DNA of 64,000 nucleotides from Hemileia vastatrix (GCA_030280995.1 JASXTE010000001.1:4737501-4801500), one strand, 5' to 3'; positions 31,733 to 43,414 are shown, counted from the stretch's first letter. Notes: generated by a model from the sequence alone, not told the origin. Numbers and translations: made by a program.

Positions 31733-34299
31733 AATTCACCAGAAGCCGTCCGTTTTATATGCCGCTTCTTGGTGCAAACACAAAACTGGCACAGAGTAGT
31801 AATCCCTGGCCGTGTGTCCCAACCTTCATCTCCAGGAGGCGCTAACCGCATATGTAACCTCCGCATATCTTCACCAGTGATCTCCAAACTAATCCCCATG
31901 CCAGCTTGATACCCTATCCTGGCCTCAAAATCCATCAAAAAAGGACCACCAAGAACAGTTTTGACTGCTCCTCTGGCCACATAAAAGTGAACCTTACCAA
32001 CAGATCCACCAATGCCTAACCTGACATGCTCAGCAGTACCCATCAGCTCTGTTGCATGCCCTCCAATACCTCTGAGGTTTCCCCCAGTTCCACTTTTAAT
32101 TGGCAAGCCTATACTCGTCGCTTGCTCCAATGAAATTAAATTAATTTGAGACCCTGAATCGACCAAGGCCTTTACTTCTTTACCATTAAGAGTTACCACC
32201 AGGTAACCCAGGGGAGCGGAAAAATGTGTATCTACATCTTCCCCAAACTTTTCAGCATTTTCACAAATATATTTCACCTCTCCAGTGGAAACCCGACGCC
32301 TCGTCAAATGCTTCTTTTGCTTTTCAGCAAGCGCCGGACTAATCGTAAATAACTCCCCTAAAGATAAGGGAATCTGAAGTTGATTCACCCTATTCAAAAC
32401 TGCGTCCATCGCATTAGCTTGACCGGAAACTACTGGCCGCTCATACTGGACCTTTGATTTAACAACCTTGGCCCTGGGTACCTCTTGAGGTCCAACCGAG
32501 CCGTCTTCACCCCCCATTATAACATCTTCACTTTCTATAACCCTAACTCCATCACCAGCTTCTTGCACTAATCCTGATCCATCGCTAGTCCTTCTTACAC
32601 CCTCCATTGGGATGGGACCGCTAAAACTTGGTCTGGGTAGAGACGCCAACGGTACGTCCTCCTCAGAATCCGAATCATCCTCTGGCATAGGCTCACCATT
32701 TAAATCAAACTTGCCATAACTAGGGGGCCCCATATCAGCAATCCCCTTCTGCATTTTATATAATTCTTCCTTAGTGTAAGGGTTCAATTTGTTGGCGGCA
32801 GTTTGAGCACTAGAAATCTTGTCCTTAGAGTAAGGGTTCACTTTGTTATTGGCCTTGCCAGGATTAGCCCTCAATTGGCTCTGAATGCTACTTTTCGCCT
32901 TAGTAGCAGCTGCTCTTCTAGCAGCATTAACATCATATTCGCCAGCCATACAGCTACCCTCCACCTGGGTAACCGTTGCCAGCTCTAAACCACCAAAAGA
33001 AGTAGAAAATGTGGCTTTACTGACCTCTTTCTCCTTGCCCTTGTCAGCTTTACCACCATTACCATTACCATTTTTGCCACTCTTGGCATTAACATCTTCA
33101 TCCGTCACCTCTTCAAATCTGGCTCTCCTTTCAGCCGTTAAACTTCTTCTGACCAAATCAGAAGGAGACTGTCCATCACTGGGCTTGATGAACGAACCAT
33201 CGGGAAATTTATAAACTTTACCATCAAATAAAACTCGCCCAGCATCCATATCCTTATCAAGAGCAAAACAAACTGTTGCTCTGTGCCCTCTCCTATTACA
33301 ATAAGAGCACACCTTTGGCTCATCATAGCCACCTCTATAATTACTACCACCATTCCCACCATTTCTCCCATTGCCTGGGAAGCGGTTACCGTTGTTATTG
33401 CCATTATAATTTCGACGTTCATAACCTCTAGACTGATAAGAAGTCGACGTTGACGAAGAAGCGATTGGGGCCTTGTTGGCCTTCTGGGTTTCTTGAACAA
33501 ATATTTTTAATTGTTTTGTTAAATCGGCCAGGTGATCGACCATCTTATTGTCTACATTGCCCTCAACTTTAGCAGCCGGTAATCCCATTTGTGCCTTCTT
33601 GGCCTCCTGGGCTTTGACCATAATATTGTTGTTTTCGGCCAAAACTTCGCTAACCTTGCTAACATATTGAGTGCATGACTCTTGATATTTGTCCAACGCC
33701 AATAACTTGAGATGGGCCTGAATGTTCTCTTTGATAACCTCCAGAGCCGGCAGTTTCTGCTCACCATTAGGCAGTTCCTTCATCAAATCTTTTCTTGAAA
33801 GATCCTTCAAGACGTCCATACGAATATCCCTGCTGCATGCTGACCAAAACAAATCTTTTGCTTGGTTCTCATGCACTAACTCGTCCACCAGTATGAGATA
33901 TTCCACCACTTCATCAAACTGAACACAGAGCTTTTTGAAGTCAGCCATAGAAGAAACTCCACCTTTTGCTTGCCAGTCTCCAACAATTTTATTGAGGTCC
34001 ATCATAGTAAACCTAACACCCCATCTATCAACCATAGCTTTAGAAAGCTTAACCCAATCCTTGTCCTTGAATGCCTGCATAGCAATAACCTCTTTTTCCA
34101 CCTCCCTATCAGCAATAAAAAACCTAACTTGCTTCACCATATCCACATGGGAAGCACCATCAACAGCAGCAGCAGCTTCATACCTGCTAATGAACCATTT
34201 AACCTCCTCCCCATCAAACTTTGGGCCATCCCAAGAAACAATTCTAACTGAGGGAGTAAGAGGGTTAGAAGATCCAGAAGCAACAGCAGAAGAAGACAT
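31690..34299 (-). CDS. RT-B Gag with fused aspartic protease
   Basis: 869 codons without a break. The N-terminal ~200 residues look like the capsid region of Ty3 Gag (VSWDGPKFDGEEVKWFI). A Gly/Asn-rich stretch leads to a canonical zinc knuckle CSYCNRRGHRATVC near residue 330. A long acidic/Ser-rich linker follows, and a retropepsin-like domain with DSGSQINL near residue 713 closes the protein. Having protease in the Gag frame before the frameshift contrasts with RT-A, where it follows the shift. ATG 34299 follows a leader after the 5' LTR and PBS; a Ser-rich start is plausible. Confidence 0.92.
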   Translation of the reverse strand: MSSSAVASGSSNPLTPSVRIVSWDGPKFDGEEVKWFISRYEAAAAVDGASHVDMVKQVRFFIADREVEKEVIAMQAFKDKDWVKLSKAMVDRWGVRFTMMDLNKIVGDWQAKGGVSSMADFKKLCVQFDEVVEYLILVDELVHENQAKDLFWSACSRDIRMDVLKDLSRKDLMKELPNGEQKLPALEVIKENIQAHLKLLALDKYQESCTQYVSKVSEVLAENNNIMVKAQEAKKAQMGLPAAKVEGNVDNKMVDHLADLTKQLKIFVQETQKANKAPIASSSTSTSYQSRGYERRNYNGNNNGNRFPGNGRNGGNGGSNYRGGYDEPKVCSYCNRRGHRATVCFALDKDMDAGRVLFDGKVYKFPDGSFIKPSDGQSPSDLVRRSLTAERRARFEEVTDEDVNAKSGKNGNGNGGKADKGKEKEVSKATFSTSFGGLELATVTQVEGSCMAGEYDVNAARRAAATKAKSSIQSQLRANPGKANNKVNPYSKDKISSAQTAANKLNPYTKEELYKMQKGIADMGPPSYGKFDLNGEPMPEDDSDSEEDVPLASLPRPSFSGPIPMEGVRRTSDGSGLVQEAGDGVRVIESEDVIMGGEDGSVGPQEVPRAKVVKSKVQYERPVVSGQANAMDAVLNRVNQLQIPLSLGELFTISPALAEKQKKHLTRRRVSTGEVKYICENAEKFGEDVDTHFSAPLGYLVVTLNGKEVKALVDSGSQINLISLEQATSIGLPIKSGTGGNLRGIGGHATELMGTAEHVRLGIGGSVGKVHFYVARGAVKTVLGGPFLMDFEARIGYQAGMGISLEITGEDMRRLHMRLAPPGDEGWDTRPGITTLCQFCVCTKKRHIKRTASGELCLMERDGGPHFLG
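31696..31702 (-). promoter_or_regulatory. -1 frameshift site of RT-B
   Basis: The gag-pro frame ends CAT TTT TTG GGG TAG. The heptamer T TTT TTG allows slippage into the -1 frame, which continues as FFGVAGADRS into Pol. A U-run heptamer ending in G is weaker than ending in A, so efficiency may be modest. No obvious stem was confirmed downstream. Confidence 0.65.
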
Positions 34300-34456
34300 C
34301 CCAATAAGTAATGAAAAGCGTTAACAATCGATAAAATAACAAGCCTCTTGCAGGCCAATAACAAAAATCCAATTAGAGTTCCAGAAAATAAGCCTCTTGC
34401 AGGCTAATAACGTTCTTGATCCAAGTAAGTCTTTAAAGAAAGCTAGAGAAATCGAA

Positions 34457-34473
34457 CCCCACGTTGGGCGCCA
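34457..34473 (-). other. tRNA-type primer-binding site of RT-B
   Basis: Two bases inside the 5' LTR, the minus strand reads TGGCGCCCAACGTGGGG. Its complement CCCCACGTTGGGCGCCA matches my recollection of the 3' end of a eukaryotic tRNA-Lys (CUU type). This is standard tRNA priming, unlike RT-A. Confidence 0.8.
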
Positions 34474-34475
34474 AC

Positions 34476-35611
34476 TATGGTAAGGTAAACTCTTACAGTT
34501 GCCTTGCTGTAAGCAGAATCCGGAGGAGATATGTGGATTTAGCTGAAAACCCCGTCCTTCCAATAAAAATAACAAAATGGGTGTTCTAAATCACTAAGCT
34601 AACCAATCTACTTAGATCTGATTGATAAAATAATGAAACTCTAAAATATTTAACGCTTATTGAGATTTAAAGAAAGTGGCTGTTGATAAAGAAATACTGA
34701 TAACAACAATTAAGGTGTACCAGTGAAAGATCTGAAAAGATTGACTTTTATGTTTTTATAATAATTTTAATTTTTTTGAGACAGCAATAATCAAGTCCCA
34801 GCGATGAAGACCTTTCTAAAGATACCCTGTATGAAGTGTTATTTAAACTGTTGAATTGTATTTCTAAGATGTTATGTAAAAAATAATAATGTTATAAGGG
34901 TATTACAAGTTATTTTAATTTGTTGAGTAATAAAAAATGAGACTGTAGTGGTTAAAGATTAAGCTGTATGATGTGTCCCCCCCCCTCAATTTCGAGTTTG
35001 AGAGTCGCTTAAGTATTCCTAGTCACGTGCCTAAATTTTCCCCTCCAGAGCTCTTCCAGAGTCAATCCGGAGCCCGTACGGAGTCCGTACGGAGCCGGAA
35101 CGGAGCCGGAACGGAGTCCGTACGGAGTCTGTCCGGACTTCCGGACTCAATTTAGAACCTTAAAACCATAATAAAAAATCTAGAAAAATTACACATAATA
35201 GAGCTACTTCCCCTTTACCTACCAAACTAATTTTCGTAGTCTGCGCAGCTCTAATTACCCCGTGAAAATTCATCAAAGTTAAGTAATTTTTGAAAAATGT
35301 AAATATTTCTATAAAACTTTAAAATTCATTTAAAAATATAAGAAAAATAGTAAAAATTCTGGGAAAATTTCCCAAGGTTCTTGAGTAACTTGACTTGATA
35401 CTTATAAATTTTTTAGACCATAAAAATAAGTTTTCTCCGTAAAATAAATTGTATTTGTGTAGGCATTTGCTCGTGACCAATTTCTTCATATTTTAAACTC
35501 CAATTAATTAAATAAAACCCTTTTATATAAAAAAATAATAACGCCAATCTTGCACGCCGTAATAACTCCATTTACATATTTAGGTGCCGTACTAAACTTT
35601 AGGCTACCACA
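34476..35611 (-). repeat. 5' LTR of RT-B
   Basis: A 1136-bp LTR, nearly identical to the 3' LTR, with five CGG-rich 11-bp units at 35070-35125 instead of about three. Conserved throughout apart from that array and small homopolymer changes. Confidence 0.92.
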
Positions 35612-35615
35612 ACGA

Positions 35616-36248
35616 CAATCTCCCTTCGAAACCATTTATGGACGACATCCTTGATTCAACTCAATTCATGTAGGAACTAATCATCCTGCGGAACATTATC
35701 TTCGAACTATATCACGACTCCAAGAAGAACTTAAAACAAATTTGGAATCAGCGATTCGAAGATACAAGGAACAGGCCGACAAACATCGACAATCTGCTCC
35801 TTCCTTTAAACCAGGCGACAAAGTATGGCTTGATGCACGAAACATCCGAACAACAAGACCATCAAAGAAACTGGCTGAAAAGCGCTTGGGACCGTTCAAA
35901 ATCGACTCTGAAGTCTCTAAAACTGCATTTCGACTCAAGTTACCTCCTAAATGGCAGGCGATTCACCCTGTTTTCCATGTATCTCTCCTGGAACTGGCTC
36001 GAGAAATATACCCGGGAAAGAACCAACCCCCTCCGGAACCGGTCGAAGTAGAAGATCATCTAGAGTGGGAAGTAAGTCGTATCCTTGATTCAAGAATACG
36101 CAAGGGGAAACTTCAATACCTCGTGGAATGGGAAGGCTTCCTCAATGACTCAGACAAAACATTCTGGGAACCAGCCATCAATGTTTCTAATGCTCCTGAA
36201 CTCCTAAAAACTTTTCATTCGAAATATCCTTTAAAACCAAAACCTTAA
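35616..36248 (+). pseudogene. pol of RT-A copy 2, 3' portion with chromodomain
   Basis: This continues the integrase C-terminus after RT-B. A TGA at 35652-35654 follows the conserved YGRHP; copy 1 has the same stop. The frame is then open: an ARNIRTTRPSKKLAEKRLGPF region (GPF-type), FHVSLLE, and a chromodomain (WEVSRILDSR, LQYLVEWEGF, FWEPAINV) ending at TAA near 36246. Chromodomains of chromoviruses can steer integration toward modified histones; here that is by family analogy. Confidence 0.9.
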
Positions 36249-37182
36249 AATTTCTTTATTTAAACTTTTCTTTTCTTTTCTTTCTTTTTTTTAAAATCTA
36301 AAACATCTCTTAAATTTCTTAGCCTTGTTTTCTTTTTTCTCTCTTCTTTTTCTTTCTTCTCCTTCTATAAAATTTCCTCCAAAACCAACTAAAATTAAAA
36401 TCAAAATTAAAATTAAATAAAATAAAATTAAATAAAATAAAGTAAAATAAAATAAAATAAAATAGAATAAACATAAATAATAAAATAAAATAAAAAACTC
36501 ATAAATCTCTCTAAATATTTTCTTTCTTTTCTTTTTCAATTCTTTAAATACATTCTTTTCTTAAATTTAAAATTCTCTTCAAAAATTTCTCTTCCAAAAA
36601 AATTTATTCTCTCTTTTAAAAAAAAAAAAAAAACTTTCTTTCCTTCGAATCATCAAATCTTGTACGACACGACCATTTCCTCGAACTTAACTTCAACCCC
36701 TGAATCTCCCTATAATAATTCTTCGAAGCAAATAAATCTTCTTTTCAAACTCTCTTAAATTCTAAATTCTGTTTTTTTTCTTTTCTTTCTTCTTCCTCTC
36801 TTTTCAACTAAAATTTCTTAAAAAAAAAAAAAAAAAAAAATTTTAAAAATCCTCAATTTAACAAACTCATCTCAATCACAAAACCGTTTCTTTTTCTCTC
36901 TCTTTTCTTACATAAAAATTTTTCTTTTAAAAACACTAAAACTTCCTTCAATTAAAACAACCTTTTTTCTTTCTTTAAAATTCTTCTTTCAAATTCTAAA
37001 ATTTTTTATTTAAAACTTCTTTTTTCTTTTTTTTTTCTCTTCTTTCTCTCTTTCTCAAATCTTGTAAAATTAACAACATTCACCTACAATAAAAAAATAA
37101 TACTAATAATAAAATAAAATAAAAATAAAATAAAACTAAAATACAATTTTTTTTCTTTACTTCTTTACATCTCCTTTTCATT
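36249..37182. repeat. Low-complexity spacer of RT-A copy 2
   Basis: Pyrimidine-rich and TAAAA-rich DNA between the pol stop and the antisense gene, with a TAAAA microsatellite at about 36400-36495. Same layout as 3221-4188. No gene is seen. Confidence 0.7.
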
Positions 37183-38134
37183 TCAAATTTTTTCTTTTAA
37201 TTTTTCTCGAACCAATCTTTTCATTTTCTCCAAACCTACCCTTATCTCCTTCCTGCATTTCTCAAATACCTCCTCCTCTCCTACCGGAACCACCTCTCCC
37301 ATCTCCAATAGCTCCTCTGCCACGTCGAAGGAAGCAGCGTCAATAATAGCGTCGACCTCCCCACATAGTTCTTCCGCGAACCTTACTCGTCGACCTTGAC
37401 GAGGTTTCTTCGACCACACCTGGTCCAGGGTGTCTTTGGGCTCTTCAACTACTTCCGTGGCTGGAGGGTTTGCCTCAGTTGGTATAACCGGCGCAGGCTC
37501 CGCAATCGGCTCTTCCAAGTTATTCGATGTCTAAAACAAGACTCATCAGTAACTTCATCCTTGAAATAAAACAATTAAAACTTACCTCGAAGATGGGATC
37601 AGGCTCCAGAAATAACCTGGGCGCCACTTCGACTTCTGCCTCTCTCTCTTCCTCATCGTCCTCGATGACCACCCGTCGTTTCTTGGGAGCCCTCCCTGGA
37701 ACAGGGACTTCATCTTCATCCTCCTCCACCAATTCGTCAACCTCTTCCTCGACACCTCGCTTCGAACTCGTGGCCTGGGTTACCCAGGTTGAGATCTCGT
37801 TGTTCATCTTCTTATCATTTTCCCCCACCGATTGTTCATCTTCGATCGAGACATCCCAAATGTCTTCAACCACCTCTTTGGTCTTCTGAACTACCCAAAA
37901 TTTTGTTTTTGTAAATCGTTTTTCGATTTCCGCGTTCTTCGTCAACGCATCGCACGCCACTCGCCGCCAACGGCAAAACTCGCATTTCTGGCGAGGGCCT
38001 CGAGTCGCCATACTTTCGACACAGAAATATTCCATGCTTTCACAAGCCGTGCAAGTCTGTGAAAACTGTCGTGTGATTATTCCCCCATCTGCTTTAGGGT
38101 GTGGAGGCGTGGGTGTGGGAGTAGGGCAGTTCAT
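37183..38134 (-). CDS. Antisense accessory gene of RT-A, Zn2Cys6-like protein (copy 2)
   Basis: Exons 38134-37586 and 37530-37183 (minus strand) with a 55-bp phase-0 intron, the same structure as 2269-3220 and again ~298 codons with no stop. The six cysteines of CTACESMEYFC / CEFCRWRRVAC are conserved, and this copy is slightly more basic around them (RR). The KKRR patch and acidic centre are kept. It starts 108 bp inside the 3' LTR with a TATA element at about 38224-38232. The ATG at 37518 is internal to exon 2 and not the start. Staying open while gag-pol of the same element has at least three unique stops is notable. Confidence 0.75.
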
Positions 38135-38242
38135 TATAAAATAAATAATTGAGAGATGAGGGAAAAAGTATTAGACAAGGGAAATTAGTGTGGGAAGATG
38201 GTTCAAGCTCAACGGAGTTCGCGTTTTTTATACCCGGGCATC

Positions 38243-39018
38243 TGTCACGCACCACGTGACACTTGAAGCGAAATTAACTCAACAAATCAATAATATTGAG
38301 TCCTAAATCTATACTTGAAGCGCAGAAAGCAATTCTCCATAGCAACTGTGATTTTCCTTTGTGTACTGCTATTTAACTGCGCTAGCCTAAACTCTAAATC
38401 TAAATTAGTCAATCTCCCAATAGGGTACCTTAGTCCTTTTCAATAAGCGATGCACAGCGCTAGGATCAACGAAATAGTATAGTAGTAGTTTTTTTTCCAT
38501 TAAAGTTGTTAATTAATTAAGAGGGACAAATTGAGCATGAACGGATATTTAGTAGAGAGGGTCTAAGTGTATGTTAGTAATGGTCAATGGAACGGGAATG
38601 CTGTGATGGAAGGGAGGTCAATGCGAGGAGGAACAAAGGATATAAAAGGAGTTGAGTATTTGGTTCGATATTCCTTAGAATTAAATTATAATATCGTATT
38701 TACATTAATAGTGGTAAAAACCTTAAAAGTTAAATCATTGTTATTGTATCTTTCTTTTACCTTCTCAAATATTCATTTCTAAATCCTAAATTTTTGATTA
38801 TTGAGTTTCCAACCCTTCGTGAGATTTTAAGAATTATTATTACCTTGGAACTAGTTTATAATTCTTCTTGATCGAACCTCGAACCTATAGCTATTACTTC
38901 GAGTGACCTTCGAATCATTTCCTCGAATCATTCCTCTGTGCTTCGAAGAAGTTTCTAAAAATCCCTCATCTCACTTACAGGAACATCCCCGACCTTGTGC
39001 GTAGGTCGTCCGGTGACA
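38243..39018 (+). repeat. 3' LTR of RT-A copy 2
   Basis: 776 bp, paired with 17135-17910, followed by the ATTAA target duplication. Confidence 0.95.
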
Positions 39019-39213
39019 ATTAATTATATATAATATTATAAACATGAAATTGATTTGTATTCTATAGAGTATGGGCACATTTTTATATATTTAATAATTA
39101 TAAAACATTAATTAGTTAATTATAATATTTTATTAAACTTATAAGGTAGAAATAACAATTTAAAATGAATTTAATCAATTTTTTAATGATAAATAATTAT
39201 AATACATTTAATA

Positions 39214-39410
39214 GAGGGTATCAAAGTTATAAATCTTCCTTTTAAAAACACCTCTTTTTTCCCCAAATCAACCATGATTATTTTTTAATATATGCCATAT
39301 TGTGCCACAAAAATACCTTTTTAAAGAGATTTACTGTTAAGTTTGTGGCTTTCTTTCTGTGCTTTCAAATACTATTTTAATAATTATAAATTTCTAACTT
39401 TGATACCCCC
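39214..39410. mobile_element. 197-bp MITE
   Basis: Inverted ends GAGGGTATCAAAGTTATAAAT and its near-complement ending CTTTGATACCCCC, flanked by TA on both sides. No coding capacity. The end resembles that of the large transposon starting at 59354 (GGGGGTATCAA), so both may use a related transposase. Confidence 0.75.
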
Positions 39411-39687
39411 TAATATCTTATAATAAATATACTTCAGGAACCTTTTTAAATCATGGTTGTGTCATCAAAATTATTCAATGATTAAAAATAATAACATTCC
39501 CATACTTTACTCTAAATTAGTTATTTAATGATTTAAAATAGTATATTTATAAATTCCATTTTAAAATGGCTATTAATTAAAAATTATAGTACATCTTTTG
39601 ATTTAAGCCAATTATTTTTTACATACCTCACACTTATTAATGTGTAATATACAGGGGGAAAATATTTTGGTGAAGTATGGGCTCTTA

Positions 39688-39897
39688 CACTGCAAAAAAT
39701 CAAGTGGCACCTGCAAGCAGGTGCCTATCCCTATATCCAGTTTTGATTTAAGAGTAAATTTTATATGATGTTGCGCAAGCTAGTGTTCTCATTGTTTAGG
39801 GCACAGTCTTTCCAGATGAATTACAGCTGAGCTGAAATTGAGTTAAGTCAAATATAGGGATTGGCACCTGCCATCAGGTGCCCTTTTTTTTCTTGTA
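39688..39897 (+). mobile_element. CACTA-like mini-element, 210 bp
   Basis: It begins CACTGCAAAAAATCAAG and ends TTTTCTTGTA, flanked by a 3-bp TTA duplication (39685-39687, 39898-39900). Palindromes GGCACCTGC-aa-GCAGGTGCC and GGCACCTGCCATCAGGTGCC lie near the two ends. Related to 16259-16628 and 16832-17045. Confidence 0.75.
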
Positions 39898-39969
39898 TTA
39901 CTTATGTGTTTTAGTGAAATATGTAATATTATCCCCATACAGGTCATCAATTGTAGTTTCATTTTATTA

Positions 39970-42900
39970 GGGGTCTCAAACCTTCCAAATAAGCCACAAA
40001 AACACACCAAAAAAAGGGTACCAAACCCACCATAAAAAATAAAATACACCTGCCCTGGAGAGGTGTATTTCAACAGCATATTTTATCCCTAAACACCTCT
40101 ACTTTTTGGTCAAACCATTCATCAAAACACTTCCCTTCTTCATAATGACTAGTCAGAACTAAGGACAGAGATTACAAAACTAGATAAAAAAGTGCCAACA
40201 CCTAAATTTTTATCACCTAATCCTTGAGGGCTTATTTGTACAAATAAGGTATGTGACTTACTAGAGCTTAATCAATACCTTAATTTTACAATTTCCCTTA
40301 ATCTTCATCACTTTTCATTAACATAACATGCTATTTTTGGTCTGCTATCAGCTTGAGATCACTGTTAAATCTCTAGCACTTGATCTAATGGTTAATTCTG
40401 ATACTGATTCCAATGCTGAACTACCCCCACCAATAGAATCTAGCAGTACACTATCATATCTAACAAGTGCTATGAATACTAAAGCACTAACAATAACCCT
40501 TTCTCATTATGAAGGAAAAGCTTAACTAATTTAAAATTTTGTGCAATGAAATTCCCCAGTTCCATTTGTTTTTGATTCAGCTCCCAGACTTAAAATTATA
40601 TAACATTTCTAAGATTCAGTCTCACTGAGATATCTTCTCTTCTCTTCATCTCTCACTTCTATAACTCATTGTTGGTTCTGATACTTCTCACTTCACAGCT
40701 CTCAAGGTAAGTAACTTTCACATTTTTTGTAATTTAATTGCTGATTGACATGTCTTCTTTTTTGTCTCTTTTTCTTGTTATTTATTTTTATAATTTTATC
40801 ATTTTGTTGTTTTATCAAATGATTGATCTGTTCTTCTTTCCTTTTTTTCCTTTTTTTTCCTTTTTTCTTGGTTCTGCATCTTTTTTCTCCTAGATTTACT
40901 TATTTTTTGGTGTTTTTTGTTCATTTTTAGGTTTTTTCTCAGTTTTGGCCTTTTTTTGCCAAATTGCATCAGAATCATTCAGAAACTGTTTGAAAATGAT
41001 TTCAGAGAATTTCCCACTTGTACTTAGGTTTTTTTGGGAAAAGTTTGGTCTTTTTTTCTGCTGTAACAATTTGGAAAGGTTTTCCAATCATTTCCCAGTG
41101 ATGTTTAGGTGTTTAATTTGGCTGTTTTGGGTCCTTTTTTCACTAAAACCACTCAGAATCATTTGTAAACATTTGGAAATAATTCTGAAATATTTTAAAA
41201 GAATTTTAAATAAAAGCATTTTAAAAGAATTTTCAAGTTTTTTTGGCACTTCTCTGGAGTTTTTTGGGCACTTTTTTTTTTTGAACTTTTTGCCACTTTT
41301 TTGGTCACTTTTGGGACATTTTTGGGGACTTTTGTGACACATTTGGGACACTTTTTGGGGAGAATTTCAGACACCTTTGTTTTGGAATATTTTGGAAAAT
41401 TTTTACTGGATACTTCTGGATGCTTTTTTAGGAACTTTTTTCATGTTTTCTGAAAGTTTATTTAAATTTTTTTAGGGATATCTTGAACTATTTCAGGTAT
41501 GTTGTATCCAATTATATTATTTTTTAATTTATACTCATTTTATATGAATTCTTTAGATAAAAATGACTGAAAATATAGAGTCAGTAAATAAGATTATATA
41601 AGGTAAGAAACAAAGTTAATGTAAAAAATAAATCATTAGGTAGCCAACAAAATTATGGGGTATAATATAGGCTGTCAAGTTTTATTTTTATTTGATGAAT
41701 AAAAATTCTAAAAATTCATATATGATAATCCACTTACTTAAATTAATGAGCCATAAGGCTGTGTGTTTTTTGATGGAAATCATGGGGACATTTTTTTTCC
41801 TCATGAGGTTCATGTATACACTTGTGTTTAATCTTATTGACTTTGGTCACATATGATTTCCTCTCACATTTTTACTTGAATTGTCATTAATTCAGGTTTG
41901 TTAATTATCTTATATGACTTGTTTACATGTTAATTTAAGGAATAAACTTATAATTTGGAAATCTGTGACCCTACTTAAAAAACACAGGGTAGGGTATTGC
42001 CAATTTTTTTTTGTCAAAATATTTTTTTGACTTAAAAAAAATAGTGATCCCTGCCCCCTTTTATGGTACATATCATGGGAGGGTATTGCCAAATAGATTT
42101 TTTTGACATTAATTTTTTTTGACTTATATAAAATTTGGTGATATTCACCCAGAAAAAAATTTGGTGATGAAGTAGTATTTGAGAGCAACTGTAAGAGAGT
42201 GATAAATTAAGGAAAAAAGACAAATTTATAGACATAATTGATAGAAATATTGAAAGTATGATGGTGTGAGTATGATCTAGATTATTAGATATCAGTAGTT
42301 TAGCTAGACAAAAAATGTTGAAAAGTTTAAATTTTCCTCTCTTTTAATTCAAACCTTATCCCTCTCTAAATCTAACCAATCTATATCAATTTCTAATAAT
42401 GCTTCATCCTTTAATTGTGAAGAAGCCACAAACTAGCAGAATCCTTTTTCTAGGAGGAGTTGATTGTATATCATCTAAGGTTTTATTGTCAGTTACTCTT
42501 TTGAAATTTTTTTGATATGAAAAACCTTGGTTCTTGTTAAAACATGGGGAGTAAATAAGCAATTCAATAGAGAAAATAATAACTAAATTAGTTTAAGCTC
42601 ACTACTGTGGGATCCTAAAGCTCAATGTCAGAATACACAGTTGGTTCTTTAAACCCAGAATTAGCAAGCAAAGTATTTTAAAGAAATTCTTGATCATTTG
42701 TATGAGATTCAGAAAATTTTGTACCTCAATTGTATGTTTTATGCCTTAAAGAAAAATAAGAAGTTGAAAAGATAGAAATTTGAGCAGGAAAATTTGATAA
42801 AGCAACAAATAAAAAGTATTAGACTTACTGTGGTATGAAGGATAAGAATCTGATTTGAAAAAGAGCTGAACAAGAAGAAATGTGAGGTGGAGTATATGAG

Positions 42901-43110
42901 TTAGGATGGAAGGAAGGTAATGTGTTGTTGATTGGAATGATGTGGGTATTGGTGGGATAAATAGTGGTTGAGAAAATTTTAAAAATGTAGGACATATTAG
43001 ACCCCATTTTTGAGAACCCAAGTACCAAATCAGCCTTGCTTCATGGTGTGTTTTAGTGGCATTTTTCAAATGAATTACACTAGGAATTTTTGGTAAGATT
43101 TGAAGCCCCC
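39970..43110 (+). mobile_element. TIR element, copy L (3.1 kb)
   Basis: Ends GGGGTCTCAAACCTTCC and GGTAAGATTTGAAGCCCCC, flanked by TA. No transposase is recognised; the interior is T-rich, with a short open stretch around 40328-40525 that has no recognised domain. The same element lies inverted at 43415-47525. Confidence 0.75.
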
Positions 43111-43414
43111 TATTGTGTGTCTTATTTTGGTGCTTCAGAGGGTTCATTTACCTTTAAAAGGGACTTAGGTAACCCCCTGTAGCCTCATCACCTATACACT
43201 ATCATTTATTTACATTGTTTCATAATTATATTTATTTTTTTATTTGTTTAAGGGGTGCTTTCCTGCACCCTTATTTATAACAAAAATTAAATATATATAT
43301 TAGGTTGTTATAAAAACTAATAATATAATTAGTTGAAAGTTTTTAAGCACAGAAAATAAAAAATTAATTATTAGTACACCCTTAAAAAGGCTTCACTACT
43401 GTTTTCTATTATTA

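Larger units (their letters stand above)
22167..35611 (-). mobile_element. RT-B: nested Ty3 retrotransposon, gag-pro and pol intact
   Basis: A 13.4-kb element on the minus strand, inserted into the integrase of RT-A copy 2. LTRs are 1125 bp (22167-23291) and 1136 bp (34476-35611), almost identical, beginning TGTGGTAG and ending TTACCATA. A 4-bp imperfect duplication is visible (ATGA at 22163-22166, ACGA at 35612-35615). It has a tRNA-Lys-like PBS, a polypurine tract, uninterrupted gag-protease and pol frames joined by a -1 shift, no chromodomain, and ~4 kb of extra DNA before the 3' LTR holding two antisense genes. It is the youngest insertion here and could still be competent. Confidence 0.93.
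17135..39018 (+). mobile_element. RT-A copy 2: Ty3 chromovirus, interrupted by RT-B
   Basis: A second, plus-strand RT-A copy. LTRs at 17135-17910 and 38243-39018 are flanked by a perfect 5-bp duplication ATTAA (17130-17134 and 39019-39023). RT-B (22167-35611) sits in the integrase gene; removing it leaves about 8.4 kb, matching copy 1. It carries its own TGA breaks, so it was probably defective before or after being split. The antisense gene near its 3' LTR is intact. Confidence 0.95.

Noticed and set aside
36291..36539. 82-codon minus-strand frame in RT-A spacer
   Set aside because: Low-complexity TAAAA/TTTC sequence; no conservation as a protein.
40945..41337. Phe-rich 130-codon frame
   Set aside because: T-rich imperfect repeats of 'acttttttgg'; the inverted partner (45100-45290) is Lys-rich; no protein signature.
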